DNA of 51,821 bases from Thermoanaerobacteraceae bacterium. GTDB lineage: Bacteria; Bacillota; Thermoanaerobacteria; Thermoanaerobacterales; UBA4877. The position numbers were made by a program, and so were the translations under genes. Location of the stretch: positions 1 to 51,821 of the forward strand of contig JASEJQ010000008.1 of assembly GCA_030016635.1 (NCBI GenBank), in the 5' to 3' direction. The notes under the pieces were generated by a model. That model was given only the letters and a program-made list of their open reading frames with translations. It did not search any database and was not told where the DNA came from. Of this stretch, positions 27,396 through 35,867 are shown piece by piece (position 1 is the first letter of the stretch; every line of letters starts with the position of its first letter).

Positions 27396-28412
27396 TCATA
27401 TCTGGGCTAAACGCATCAGTATTACGCGTATAACTGCAGCTAAAGGTACAGAGACAAGCATACCTGTAATACCAAAAAACTCTTGACCCAAAAGAAGAAG
27501 AAACATTACCATAAGTGGATGCAACCCTACATTTTCACTCAATATCCTCGGGGCCAGAATACCACTCTCTACCTGCTGTACAATCAGATATATAATCAAG
27601 GCATAGATTGCCTTTTGAGGTGAGTCCAGAAGAGCCATAATAACTGTAGGTATGGCAGCCAGTATGGGCCCAAAATAAGGGATAAAGTTAAATATCCCTG
27701 TCAATATACCCAATAAGACAGCAAGTTTAACATTTATTATTAATAGTCCTATAGAGGTAAATGAGGCAACGAATAAATTAATATAAAACTGACCTCTTAT
27801 ATACCCATCTATTACCCTGTCAATATCCTTTATTATCGACTCAACTGTTTTTCTGTTTTTCTCAGGAATTAAAAGATAAAAGTTAGTATATATCCTCTCT
27901 CTATCCAGTAAAATGTAAAACGCAATTATTGGGGAAAGGATAGCATTTAAAAATGATGAAAAAATTGAACTCAATCTGTCAGGCAGCCCCTTCAATGCGT
28001 TTAAAAATATATCGTTTATTCTGGTATATAAATTGAAGATTGCTTCATTCGCACCAGGTATAGACCTTAATCTCCCCTTCAAAATATTTAACTCTTTTTC
28101 TACACTGGTTCTGATTGCCGGTAGTTCGTCAATAAAGGTGTTTATTTCTGCTGTTACATATGGAGCCAAAAACCAAAACAAAATTAATACTGCAAGCAAT
28201 ATTGATAAAAAAGTCATGATAATGCTGTGGCTGCGTTTTATACCTCTTTTTTCCAGATAATATGTAATGGGATAGAGCAGGTAAGCCATGATTATACCTA
28301 TTATAAAAGGTGTAAAGATATTTAACAACTTATGTCTATAAATGTATATTATAATGACAAATAGAGCGGCTATCAGGTATCTTATTGCTTTCTTTATAAT
28401 ATCATGTCTCAC
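27396..28412 (-). CDS. AI-2E family transporter-like membrane protein
   Basis: The 338-aa polytopic membrane protein has about seven to eight hydrophobic segments. Members of the AI-2E/UPF0118 family include sodium/proton antiporters and permeases; autoinducer export is proven for few, so no substrate is claimed. Motifs such as PFIIGIIMAYLLYP near the start, DRVIDGYIRGQ, GIFNFIPYFGPILAAIP and the C-terminal PRILSENVGLHPLMVMF are characteristic. It starts with GTG seven bases after AGGAG. In many Clostridia this gene lies beside alaS, as here. Confidence 0.93.
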   Translation of the reverse strand: MRHDIIKKAIRYLIAALFVIIIYIYRHKLLNIFTPFIIGIIMAYLLYPITYYLEKRGIKRSHSIIMTFLSILLAVLILFWFLAPYVTAEINTFIDELPAIRTSVEKELNILKGRLRSIPGANEAIFNLYTRINDIFLNALKGLPDRLSSIFSSFLNAILSPIIAFYILLDRERIYTNFYLLIPEKNRKTVESIIKDIDRVIDGYIRGQFYINLFVASFTSIGLLIINVKLAVLLGILTGIFNFIPYFGPILAAIPTVIMALLDSPQKAIYALIIYLIVQQVESGILAPRILSENVGLHPLMVMFLLLLGQEFFGITGMLVSVPLAAVIRVILMRLAQI

Positions 28413-28448
28413 ATATATTCTCCTTACTGAGGTGATTTTAAAACATTA

Positions 28449-28487
28449 ATAAAAAGGTGCATAAAAAGTATACTTTCTATGCACCAG
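28449..28487 (-). terminator. Terminator of the nifS-mnmA operon
   Basis: GGTGCATAaaaAGTATACTTTCTATGCACC forms a long stem, followed on the minus strand by TTTTTATT. It lies eight bases beyond the stop of the small gene at 28495. Confidence 0.87.
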
Positions 28488-28494
28488 TAAAAAA

Positions 28495-28650
28495 TTAATC
28501 CATAATGTCAACTATTCTGTGATACAATCTCTTGCCCTTCCTCATTAGTCTTTTTTTCTCTCTCTTGTTCATCATCACAGGCATTACTTTTTTTGCCACG
28601 ATAGCTCCCACTGCCATCCCTAAAAGAAGCCTTTTGGCAAGTTTCCTCAT
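28495..28650 (-). CDS. Small basic membrane-anchored protein, 51 aa
   Basis: A short frame starts with ATG seven bases after GGAGGGG and ends just ahead of a terminator. The product has a hydrophobic span (LLLGMAVGAIVAKKVMPVMM, residues 8-27) and a strongly basic tail (NKREKKRLMRKGKRLYHR, 28-45). This is an N-terminally anchored, positively charged cytoplasmic tail, loosely like YtxH-type small proteins. A longer overlapping frame in another phase has no ribosome binding site and was discarded. The gene lies four bases after the PRC-barrel gene and is probably co-translated. Confidence 0.75.
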   Translation of the reverse strand: MRKLAKRLLLGMAVGAIVAKKVMPVMMNKREKKRLMRKGKRLYHRIVDIMD

Positions 28651-28653
28651 TCC

Positions 28654-29163
28654 TTACCCCTCCCTGTTTATTATATTTTTTATACCACCAGTATATACTT
28701 CCAACCCTTTTTGAGAAGGGCATTTGATAAACGTATCTTTTACTTCGATACCTCCAAAGAGAATCATCTGCAGCCCATTATAGACATCCATTAAAAAGCC
28801 TTTGCTTATCCCAATCCCTGTAACACTTCTTTGCCGCAAATTAAAATATACATCTTCGACAATACCTATAACCTTATCCTCAGACTTTACAACCATACCT
28901 ATGATATTGGCAGTGGATAAAGCATCATCCTTAGTTTTTGTCTCATATCTCACGTCGTCTTTAATTTCGATAGAATCTTTAGTGAAGCTTTTCACATTGC
29001 TGCTTTCATATATCCTTTCACCGTTTAAAATATTGCCTGTGTTAACAACAATATAAAGCAGACGGCCTTCATGGTCAAAAAGAATATCCTTAAGGCTACC
29101 AATTATATTGCCATTTTTCAGAGAGCGTAATTCTTTTTTGTAGAGGGCTTTAAAACCCCTCAA
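28654..29163 (-). CDS. PRC-barrel domain protein
   Basis: The 169-aa protein contains two PRC-barrel-like halves: GNIIGSLKDILFDHEGRLLY near residue 18 and GMVVKSEDKVIGIVEDVYFN near residue 88. These beta-barrels bind RNA or protein partners in RimM, PRC-H and spore proteins; the role here is unknown. It starts with TTG eight bases after AAGGGG. It follows mnmA in the same direction in many Clostridia, which suggests but does not show a link with tRNA or iron-sulfur metabolism. Confidence 0.82.
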   Translation of the reverse strand: MRGFKALYKKELRSLKNGNIIGSLKDILFDHEGRLLYIVVNTGNILNGERIYESSNVKSFTKDSIEIKDDVRYETKTKDDALSTANIIGMVVKSEDKVIGIVEDVYFNLRQRSVTGIGISKGFLMDVYNGLQMILFGGIEVKDTFIKCPSQKGLEVYTGGIKNIINREG

Positions 29164-29222
29164 TTTAAATTCCCCTTTTTTAGTTTTTTTATATAAATTA
29201 TTTTCCCTTTATTTTATAAAGA

Positions 29223-30323
29223 TCATACATGGAAATACAGATTTTTTGATATGGTACCGCCGCCTACCAGAATGTCACCATCATAGAAAGCTACTGCCTG
29301 GCCTGGTGTTATTGCCCTTTGTTTTTTGAAAAATTTAACAGTTACTTTATCATGTCCATCAGGATAGATTATCGAAGGGTTCTCTTCACTCTTATAGCGT
29401 ATCTTTGCATCTACCCTCATATCTGTATCAAGGCTTTCAAAAGGCATAAAGTTCAGGTCCTCAGCAGTAAGGGTATCACCCAGCAGGTCATCATTGTCAC
29501 CCACAACCACCAGATTCTTTTCAGGGTCTATATCAATCACGTATAGGGGACGGCCTGCTGCAATTCCCAGGCCCTTTCTCTGACCTATAGTGTAATAGGC
29601 TATACCCTTGTGCCTGCCCAGGATATGGCCATTTTTATCGACTATATCCCCTTCAAGTAGTCTTTCACCTGCCTCTTTCTCTATAAAACCAGCATAATCA
29701 TTGTCCTCTACAAAGCATATCTCCTGACTGTCAGGCTTTTCTGCCACCTGAAGGCCAAGCTCTCTTGCTATACCTCTTATCTCGCTTTTCTCATAGTCAC
29801 CCAGTGGAAATAACGTGTGTTCCAACTGAAATTGGGTTAGATTGTAAAGGACATAGGTCTGATCTTTGTTTTTATCCTTTGCTTTTCTGATAAAATACCT
29901 GCCGGTCGATCCGTTATAATCAAGCCTTGCATAATGCCCTGTGGCCACATAAAAGGCATCCAGTTCCAGCGCCTTTTTCAGCAATGCGTCAAATTTTATA
30001 TACCTGTTGCAGGCTATACATGGATTTGGGGTGCGTCCATGTACATATTCATCTACAAAATAGTCAATAACCTTTTCTTGAAAAATATCTTTAAAATTAA
30101 GCACATAATGTCTTATACCGAGGCTGGATGCAACCCTCCTGGCATCCTCTGCAGCAGAGAGAGAGCAGCACCCTCCCTCTCTTTCTACCCTTTCCCCTGG
30201 CATATCTGGCCATATCTGCATTGTCACACCTATGACCTCATATCCCTGTTTTTTCAAAAGATAAGCGGCTACGGAGCTGTCTACCCCGCCGCTCATACCC
30301 AGTACAACCCTCTTCTTGTTCAT
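29223..30323 (-). CDS. mnmA: tRNA-specific 2-thiouridylase MnmA
   Basis: It thiolates U34 of Glu, Gln and Lys tRNAs using ATP and sulfur from a cysteine desulfurase. The 366-aa length is standard. The PP-loop GMSGGVDSSVAAYLL is at the start; the two catalytic cysteines lie in NPCIACNRYIKF and SQEICFVED; TPGQAVAFYDGD closes the C-terminal barrel. GAGGTG is six bases from ATG. The gene is 18 bp after nifS, so the sulfur donor and acceptor are co-expressed; no NifU/IscU scaffold gene lies between them. Confidence 0.96.
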   Translation of the reverse strand: MNKKRVVLGMSGGVDSSVAAYLLKKQGYEVIGVTMQIWPDMPGERVEREGGCCSLSAAEDARRVASSLGIRHYVLNFKDIFQEKVIDYFVDEYVHGRTPNPCIACNRYIKFDALLKKALELDAFYVATGHYARLDYNGSTGRYFIRKAKDKNKDQTYVLYNLTQFQLEHTLFPLGDYEKSEIRGIARELGLQVAEKPDSQEICFVEDNDYAGFIEKEAGERLLEGDIVDKNGHILGRHKGIAYYTIGQRKGLGIAAGRPLYVIDIDPEKNLVVVGDNDDLLGDTLTAEDLNFMPFESLDTDMRVDAKIRYKSEENPSIIYPDGHDKVTVKFFKKQRAITPGQAVAFYDGDILVGGGTISKNLYFHV

Positions 30324-30341
30324 GTCTCACCTCATATCATC

Positions 30342-31478
30342 TTAACTGTTTCTTAACCTGCCAACCAATTCGGCAAGTTTTTCAACTGCCTCATATATTT
30401 CCTCAATCTCATTATATCTTCCCAGAGAAAACCTTATGGAAGACCTGGCCTCTTCTTCAGTAAGCCCCATAGCCAGAAGGACGTGGGATGGCTCTAATGA
30501 GCCCGAGGTGCAGGCAGATCCACTGGAGGCATATATACCTGCCATATCCAAGTTTAGCAAAAGCGTATCACCGCTTACACCATCTATACATATATTTATT
30601 ATACCTGGCAGCCTCTTTTCAGGATGTCCATTTAGCTTCACGCCACTTATAGACGAGAAAATTTTATCTATCATCCTGTCCCTCAAATATATTATTCTTT
30701 CATTCTCATCATCAAATCCTTTCAATGCCAGCTCAATGGCGCAACCCATTCCTACTATACCGGGTACATTTTCCGTTCCCGCCCTGCGGTTTCTCTCCTG
30801 GCCACCACCATGAATGAGTGGGTAAATCTCTGTACCCTCCCTTATATAAAGGGCGCCTATGCCCTTTGGTCCATAGAACTTGTGGGCTGAAATAGACAAA
30901 AGGTCTATCATATCTTCATTCACATCTATGGGAATATGGCCCGCAGCCTGTACCGCATCTGTATGAAGATATATACCGTTCTCATGAGCAATCCTGCCTA
31001 TTTCTCTTATGGGCTCCACTGTACCAACTTCATTATTGGCATACATAATAGAAATTAGGATTGTGTCTTTGCTTATTGCCCTTTTAATATCGTCGGGATC
31101 AACCATGCCATATTTGTCAACCGGCAGATATGTCACCCTAAATCCTGAACCCTCTAAGAAACGTGCTACATTGAGAACTGCATGGTGTTCAATGGATGTG
31201 GTTATGATGTGATTGCCCTTATACTTTAATGCAGATGCTATCCCTTTCAACGCCCAGTTGTCGGCTTCACTGCCTCCACTGGTGAAAAAGATTTCAGACG
31301 GCCTGGCCTTTATAGCCCTGGCCACCTTCTGCCTTGCATTGTCTATAGCATCCCTGCATGCAGCAGAAAAATAATATATGCTGGAAGGATTGCCATAATG
31401 CTCCTCATAATATGATACCATTTCTTTTAAGACCTCAGGGGCCACTTTTGTTGTTGCTGCATTGTCAAGATAAATCAT
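30342..31478 (-). CDS. nifS: Cysteine desulfurase (NifS/IscS class)
   Basis: The PLP enzyme removes sulfur from cysteine for tRNA thiolation and iron-sulfur clusters. At 378 aa it is typical. The PLP lysine is in SISAHKFYGPKG, and the catalytic loop cysteine is in SGSACTSGSLEPSHVL, the class I signature. YLDNAATTKVAPEV begins the chain. The gene follows the IscR-like regulator by 18 bp and precedes mnmA by 18 bp, the usual Clostridial rrf2-nifS-mnmA arrangement. It may serve both MnmA and cluster assembly. Confidence 0.96.
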   Translation of the reverse strand: MIYLDNAATTKVAPEVLKEMVSYYEEHYGNPSSIYYFSAACRDAIDNARQKVARAIKARPSEIFFTSGGSEADNWALKGIASALKYKGNHIITTSIEHHAVLNVARFLEGSGFRVTYLPVDKYGMVDPDDIKRAISKDTILISIMYANNEVGTVEPIREIGRIAHENGIYLHTDAVQAAGHIPIDVNEDMIDLLSISAHKFYGPKGIGALYIREGTEIYPLIHGGGQERNRRAGTENVPGIVGMGCAIELALKGFDDENERIIYLRDRMIDKIFSSISGVKLNGHPEKRLPGIINICIDGVSGDTLLLNLDMAGIYASSGSACTSGSLEPSHVLLAMGLTEEEARSSIRFSLGRYNEIEEIYEAVEKLAELVGRLRNS

Positions 31479-31496
31479 AATATGAATTCCACCAAC

Positions 31497-31946
31497 CTAT
31501 ATATAAAACATGTAGGACTCATCAGGATGCATTTTTCTGTAGTCATCCACCATATCTTGAAGAGTGATAGAATCTACCACCTGGTTTATGCTGTCCCTTA
31601 TTTTCTTCCATACTATTCTGGTAGGACAGTACCCAGACCTATCACAGACCGATTCCTCATCATCAATCACACACTCCACAGGAGCCAATGGTCCTTCCAG
31701 AACCCTTATCACCTGACCGACCGTTATCTCTTCTGGAGACCTGGAGAGGACATATCCACCCTGTGCACCCCTTGTGCTGCTAACCAATCCTGCTTTCCTC
31801 ATGGTGGCTATCAGCTGCTCGAGATAATGCTCAGATATATACTGCCTATCTGCAATAGTCTTGAGGGAAAGTGGTCCCTCTCCATAGTTTATAGCCAGTT
31901 CAAACATAGCACGAAGTCCATATTGACCCTTTGTTGATAATCTCAT
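31497..31946 (-). CDS. Rrf2 family regulator, IscR-like
   Basis: The 149-aa regulator has an N-terminal winged helix (MRLSTKGQYGLRAMFELA, YLEQLIATMRKAGLV, RGAQGGYVLSR). Cysteines at 92, 101 and 107 lie in the loop where IscR binds a [2Fe-2S] cluster, although IscR itself spaces them more tightly. It most likely senses iron-sulfur status and controls nifS and mnmA. The palindrome between its promoter and start resembles a type 1 IscR site, so it may repress itself. CymR-type cysteine sensing is the alternative; the three cysteines argue for a cluster. Confidence 0.9.
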   Translation of the reverse strand: MRLSTKGQYGLRAMFELAINYGEGPLSLKTIADRQYISEHYLEQLIATMRKAGLVSSTRGAQGGYVLSRSPEEITVGQVIRVLEGPLAPVECVIDDEESVCDRSGYCPTRIVWKKIRDSINQVVDSITLQDMVDDYRKMHPDESYMFYI

Positions 31947-31963
31947 AGGATCACCGCCTTTTA

Positions 31964-31986
31964 ATGCCTACTAATATACTCGGAAT
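31964..31986. promoter_or_regulatory. Possible IscR-like operator
   Basis: On the minus strand, ATTCCGAGTATATTAGTAGG has the CCGA...TAGT-GG layout of IscR type 1 sites, with symmetric CCnAnTA/TAnTnGG halves. It is 10-30 bp downstream of the -10 box, a place where binding would block transcription. Confidence 0.55.
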
Positions 31987-31995
31987 TACAAAATA

Positions 31996-32024
31996 AAGAT
32001 AACATATATATCTGCTATAGTCAA
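31996..32024 (-). promoter_or_regulatory. Promoter of the rrf2-nifS-mnmA operon
   Basis: TTGACT (32024-32019), a 17-bp spacer and TATCTT (32001-31996). The -35 box overlaps the rarA stop codon. Confidence 0.75.
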
Positions 32025-33343
32025 TAACTCGACCTTAAGAATTCAAGCCACTCTTTTATCTTCGCCTCATATCCCTGCTCTGTCGGTACATAATACCTCT
32101 TGCCCTCAAACCCTTCCGGCAGATACTGCTGTTTTATATAATGATTGGGAAAGTCATGGGCATATTTATAACCTATTCCATTTCCCAATTTACCAGCCCC
32201 ATCATAATGCGCATCTTTGAGGTGAGCTGGTACCTCTCCACCTGGATTTTTCTTCACATCCCCGGCGGCCATATCAATGCCCATGATAGTAGAGTTGCTC
32301 TTAGGAGCACAGGCCACATAAAGGGCTGCCTGAGCCAATATAATCCTTCCCTCCGGCATACCAATCCTTTCCACCGCTAAAGAGGCTGCAGTAGCAACCA
32401 TGATGGCTCTTGGATCGGCATTGCCCACATCCTCCGATGCACATATCATAATTCTCCTGGCTATAAATTGGGGATCCTCCCCTGCCTCTATCATCCTGGC
32501 CAGCCAGTATAGAACCGCATCAGGGTCAGATCCCCTCATGCTTTTGATGAAGGCAGAGATTATATCATAATGATTATCTCCATTTTTATCGTATTTCAGT
32601 ATCTTATGCTGGGCAGAGTCCGCAATGGTATCCATATCTATGTGGATTGTGCCATCACTATCAGGTGTTGTAGTAAGATATGCCAGTTCCAGTGCATTTA
32701 GCGCTACCCTGGCATCACCGTCTGATACCTGTGCAAGATATCCTAGAGCCTCATCGTTGATATCGATTTTTGACCTACCCAGCCCTTTATTTTCATCCTT
32801 GACAGCCCTCATCACAATGCTCATTACATCATCTTCCGTAAGTTTCTTTAGCTCTACAACAAGGGAACGGGATATGAGGGCACTGTTTACCTCAAAATAA
32901 GGGTTTTCAGTGGTAGCACCGATAAGTATTATTGTGCCGTCTTCCACCGCAGGTAGAAGGGCATCCTGCTGGGCCTTATTGAAGCGGTGTATCTCATCTA
33001 TAAAGACGATGGTCTTTTTATTATACATGCCCAGGCGATCAGCAGCTTCCTGTATGACCCTTTTTATATCAGCCACACCTGATGTTACTGCGTTTATCCT
33101 CTCAAAGTGTGATTTAGTGGTATTGGCTATAATATGGGCAAGCGTCGTCTTTCCTGTACCAGGTGGCCCATATAGTATAAGGGATGTAAGCCTATCCGCC
33201 TCTATCGCCCTCCTGAGGACCTTTCCTTTGCCCAGTATATGTTCCTGTCCGACAAACTCCTCTAAGCTATCAGGCCTCATCCTCATGGCAAGAGGCATTG
33301 AAGATTTTGCATTCTTTTGTCTTGAATACTCAAAGAGGTCCAT
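32021..33343 (-). CDS. rarA: Replication-associated recombination protein A
   Basis: The 440-aa AAA+ ATPase (MgsA/RarA, clamp-loader-like) acts at stalled replication forks. Walker A is GPPGTGKTTLA, Walker B VFIDEIHRFNKAQQD, sensor 1 GATTENPYF; ISRSLVVELKKL and the C-terminal KSMRGSDPDAVLYWLARM tetramerisation region are present. The start MDLFEYSRQ at 33343 follows AAGGGG; a frame extending to 33364 has no ribosome binding site. The gene often adjoins the rrf2-nifS genes in Clostridia, as here. Confidence 0.95.
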   Translation of the reverse strand: MDLFEYSRQKNAKSSMPLAMRMRPDSLEEFVGQEHILGKGKVLRRAIEADRLTSLILYGPPGTGKTTLAHIIANTTKSHFERINAVTSGVADIKRVIQEAADRLGMYNKKTIVFIDEIHRFNKAQQDALLPAVEDGTIILIGATTENPYFEVNSALISRSLVVELKKLTEDDVMSIVMRAVKDENKGLGRSKIDINDEALGYLAQVSDGDARVALNALELAYLTTTPDSDGTIHIDMDTIADSAQHKILKYDKNGDNHYDIISAFIKSMRGSDPDAVLYWLARMIEAGEDPQFIARRIMICASEDVGNADPRAIMVATAASLAVERIGMPEGRIILAQAALYVACAPKSNSTIMGIDMAAGDVKKNPGGEVPAHLKDAHYDGAGKLGNGIGYKYAHDFPNHYIKQQYLPEGFEGKRYYVPTEQGYEAKIKEWLEFLRSSY

Positions 33344-33394
33344 AAGAACATCCCCTTGAAACAAATATGATTTGGGTGTTTGAAGGTATTTTAC

Positions 33395-33442
33395 TAAGGT
33401 TGCATTTGACGCTTACTATTATTCTACACTATGCTCTTACAT
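33395..33442 (+). repeat. 3' fragment of the dispersed structured repeat
   Basis: TAAGGTTGCATTTGACGCTT, then an ACTATTATTCTAC-like block and GCTCTTACATG align with the 3' tail of copy C and the fragment at 40-86. No 5' part is visible, so this is a relic. Confidence 0.55.
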
Positions 33443-33453
33443 GAGAATCGTTT

Positions 33454-34500
33454 TTAGATACCAACCAATTCATGTGATATATCCTGTACTGCCTTTAGGA
33501 CAGTGTATACGTCTTCTCTCTGCACATCCTTGTGTGTGACAAACCTCATGCCGTAGTCCGGAGAACCGTTGGCCTTTATTCCCCTATCATACAGCATAGA
33601 GACAAACCTATCGCCGTTTATACCCAGGCCTTCTATGCTAAAGACTATTATGTTGGTCTGTACTGTCTCCATATTTATGTTTATACCCTTTATGTTGGCC
33701 AGGCCATCAGCCAGTATCCGGGCATTTTCATGGTCCTCAGCCAACCTATCCACCATTTCTGTCAGGGCAACAATACCAGCCGCAGCAAGAAAGCCGGACT
33801 GCCTTAAGCCACCGCCAAGCATCTTGCGGTATTTACGCGCCCTCTTTATAAAATCCTTTGTACCTACCAGAAGTGAACCAACCGGAGCACACAGTCCTTT
33901 AGAAAGGCAGAATTGGACGCTGTCTGCATACTGTGCAATCTCTCTGGCAGGTACACCGAGGTATATGGCTGCATTAAATATCCTCGCTCCATCCAGGTGG
34001 ATGGGTATACCATGTCTGTGGGCCATTTCATATATATTTTTCATGCGCTCCAGAGGGGTAACAGTACCTCCAGCCCTGTTATGTGTATTTTCCAGACATA
34101 TAAGTGCGGTCTTAGGATAGTGTATGTTCTCCGGCCTTATAGCCTTTTCTATATCCCCTACCTCCATCATACCGTTATGGCCTTTTATGGATTTTACCTG
34201 CACTCCTGAGAGAAATGCTGTGCCTGCAACCTCATGGGTAAATATGTGGGCTGTCTCTTCCAGTATTATTTCATCACCGCGGTTTGTATGGGTCAAGACC
34301 GCTGTTTGATTTCCCTGTGTGCCGCTGGTGACAAAAATGGCAGCCTCTTTACCCATTATTTCGGCAGCCATTTCCTCTAACCGATTTACTGTAGGGTCTT
34401 CACCATAAACGTCATCCCCCACCTCTGCACTGTACATGGCCTCTCTCATGGCCTGGGTAGGCTGTGTAACAGTGTCGCTTCTGATATCAATATACCTCAT
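33454..34500 (-). CDS. Low-specificity L-threonine aldolase
   Basis: This 348-aa PLP enzyme splits threonine or allo-threonine into glycine and acetaldehyde. RSDTVTQPT near the start, SGTQGNQTAV, HLDGARIFNA (the aspartate under the PLP ring) and SVQFCLSKGLCAPVGS (PLP lysine) are typical of the GLY1/LtaE group. The start at 34500 has GAGGAGG ahead; an upstream start would add 21 unrelated codons. Flanked by repeat copies, it is probably monocistronic. The glycine it produces could feed the glycine cleavage genes at 14.7-19.3 kb. Confidence 0.93.
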   Translation of the reverse strand: MRYIDIRSDTVTQPTQAMREAMYSAEVGDDVYGEDPTVNRLEEMAAEIMGKEAAIFVTSGTQGNQTAVLTHTNRGDEIILEETAHIFTHEVAGTAFLSGVQVKSIKGHNGMMEVGDIEKAIRPENIHYPKTALICLENTHNRAGGTVTPLERMKNIYEMAHRHGIPIHLDGARIFNAAIYLGVPAREIAQYADSVQFCLSKGLCAPVGSLLVGTKDFIKRARKYRKMLGGGLRQSGFLAAAGIVALTEMVDRLAEDHENARILADGLANIKGININMETVQTNIIVFSIEGLGINGDRFVSMLYDRGIKANGSPDYGMRFVTHKDVQREDVYTVLKAVQDISHELVGI

Positions 34501-34548
34501 TTCAATTCCTCCTCGTATTATTTTAATTTTCCTGGAATGTTTTACAAG

Positions 34549-34752
34549 CATGTCATATAACATCCAAGGCAGCCTTAAAGCGAGTCTATGATACTCTTAA
34601 TGAGTGGCAAATGTAGCCAGGGCAGCAGGCAAGGACGCCTGTTGAGCCGATACTGAGGCATGGACGCCGAATAGAGGCGTATCCGGCGGAATGCAGAGAC
34701 GAATCTTAGAGTATCAAGACGAACGCCCAGGTACCGGGATGTTATTGACAAG
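34549..34752 (-). repeat. Dispersed structured repeat, copy D
   Basis: This copy lies in inverted orientation relative to A-C. Read on the minus strand, it starts GTCAATAACATCCCGG, contains GGGCGTTCGTCTTGATACTC, TTCCGCCGGATACGCCTC, ATTCGGCGTCCATGCC, an AGCAGGC/GCCTGCT hairpin and CATTTGCCACTCATTAAGAG, and ends GGATGTTATATGACATG. Arms TAACATCC and GGATGTTA pair perfectly. It lies between the DUF3048 gene and threonine aldolase. Confidence 0.8.
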
Positions 34753-34760
34753 CATATTTA

Positions 34761-35774
34761 TTAATCAATCTTTATATCAAGCCCTGTAGGGACTATGTTT
34801 ATCCATGTCTTACCTGGATTTAATAAAACCTCCTCGCCATTTTCATCATAGTATTTCACCGGAGATGTCTCTCCTGTCCTCTCCCATAGGCATTTAATCT
34901 CCCTGCCTCCACTAATTATCACTGCATCACCACTGCCAGCCATGGTGATTTCCAATCTTCCCTCATTGTCAAGTACCCTATGCCTGTGAAACTCTATTAT
35001 CATATTATCTGCATAAAGCTGTTTGCCACTTTCTCTATCTGTATGGGCTTTATCCCCTATATACCTCATATAGTGTCCATCTTCTTCATCATAAATATAT
35101 TTAATATCAAAGTCTTTGTTGTATGGTATATCTATTGATGATACCTCTCTGCTATTTCCTTTATCATTGAATTTAAACTGATAGTTATAACCATTTGATA
35201 CGCTCTTTATTTCTTTCAGTGCTTTAAGTGAGATATATGTTGCATGGGGGTCCTTTCTGCTTTTGTCCTTAAAGAAAGGCTTATCCATGTGCATAGCGTC
35301 AAAATCTCCAAGCTTGAGCTTCTGGATATCAATATAGGCCTGGGTAGATCCCCCCACATGCACAAACTCGGCACCCCAGCCTTTAGCTATATCCACAAAA
35401 TATGGTCTGGCACTTCTTACAGGCCCTACTACTTCAGGGTATGTATTGTTAAATAGTGCAAGAAATCTTGTGATACCGCCTTCTGCCAAAACCTCATAGA
35501 CTATATCCGCATCAATAAGGCCTGACTGCGGCCTGGCCGCTGGGGTATTCTCAATAATTACAGCAAATAGCCTGTCTCCAGGCAAACTATCAGATATTCC
35601 CGTAGTCTTAGAAGCATATGTACGTACCTCCTCTTTCTCGCCGCTGTTATCTTTGGCCATATCTTCAGCCTGAGATACGTTGTTCTTCGAAGGTTCAACC
35701 TCATTCTTTCCACCATTACTGCAGCCAGAAATCAATAGAGCTAATATTAAAAAAAGCAGAATGAATCTTTTCAT
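34761..35774 (-). CDS. DUF3048 domain lipoprotein (YerB-like)
   Basis: The 337-aa protein has a lipoprotein signal (MKRFILLFLILALLISGCSN, lipobox LISGC, Cys18), so it is anchored outside the membrane. A short Asn/Ser/Glu linker precedes the DUF3048 domain. The domain starts near GISDSLPGDRLFAVIIENTP and includes ARPQSGLIDADIVYEVLAEG and RSARPYFVDIAKGWGAEFVH. The molecular role of the family is unknown; extracellular location suggests work at the cell envelope. It is followed by repeat copy D. Confidence 0.9.
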   Translation of the reverse strand: MKRFILLFLILALLISGCSNGGKNEVEPSKNNVSQAEDMAKDNSGEKEEVRTYASKTTGISDSLPGDRLFAVIIENTPAARPQSGLIDADIVYEVLAEGGITRFLALFNNTYPEVVGPVRSARPYFVDIAKGWGAEFVHVGGSTQAYIDIQKLKLGDFDAMHMDKPFFKDKSRKDPHATYISLKALKEIKSVSNGYNYQFKFNDKGNSREVSSIDIPYNKDFDIKYIYDEEDGHYMRYIGDKAHTDRESGKQLYADNMIIEFHRHRVLDNEGRLEITMAGSGDAVIISGGREIKCLWERTGETSPVKYYDENGEEVLLNPGKTWINIVPTGLDIKID

Positions 35775-35840
35775 TTAGGTCTTCAGCCTCCGTAAGTTTA
35801 TTGTTTAATCTAATTATCCCTTCACAAAAAATTATTGTCA

Positions 35841-35867
35841 ATAAAAAAATAGCGCTGTGCGCTATTT
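35841..35867 (-). terminator. Terminator of the csoR-rseC unit
   Basis: AAATAGCGC and GCGCTATTT form a perfect 9-bp stem with a TGT loop; a seven-base U-run follows on the minus strand. It overlaps the last codons of the rseC-like gene. Confidence 0.92.

Noticed and set aside
28508-28723. Minus-strand frame of 71 codons overlapping the PRC-barrel gene end
   Set aside because: It has no ribosome binding site and overlaps two better-supported genes; the frame at 28495-28650 has the proper signals.
33569-34120. Plus-strand frame of 183 codons
   Set aside because: It is antisense to the threonine aldolase, whose motifs are clear, and has no start signals.
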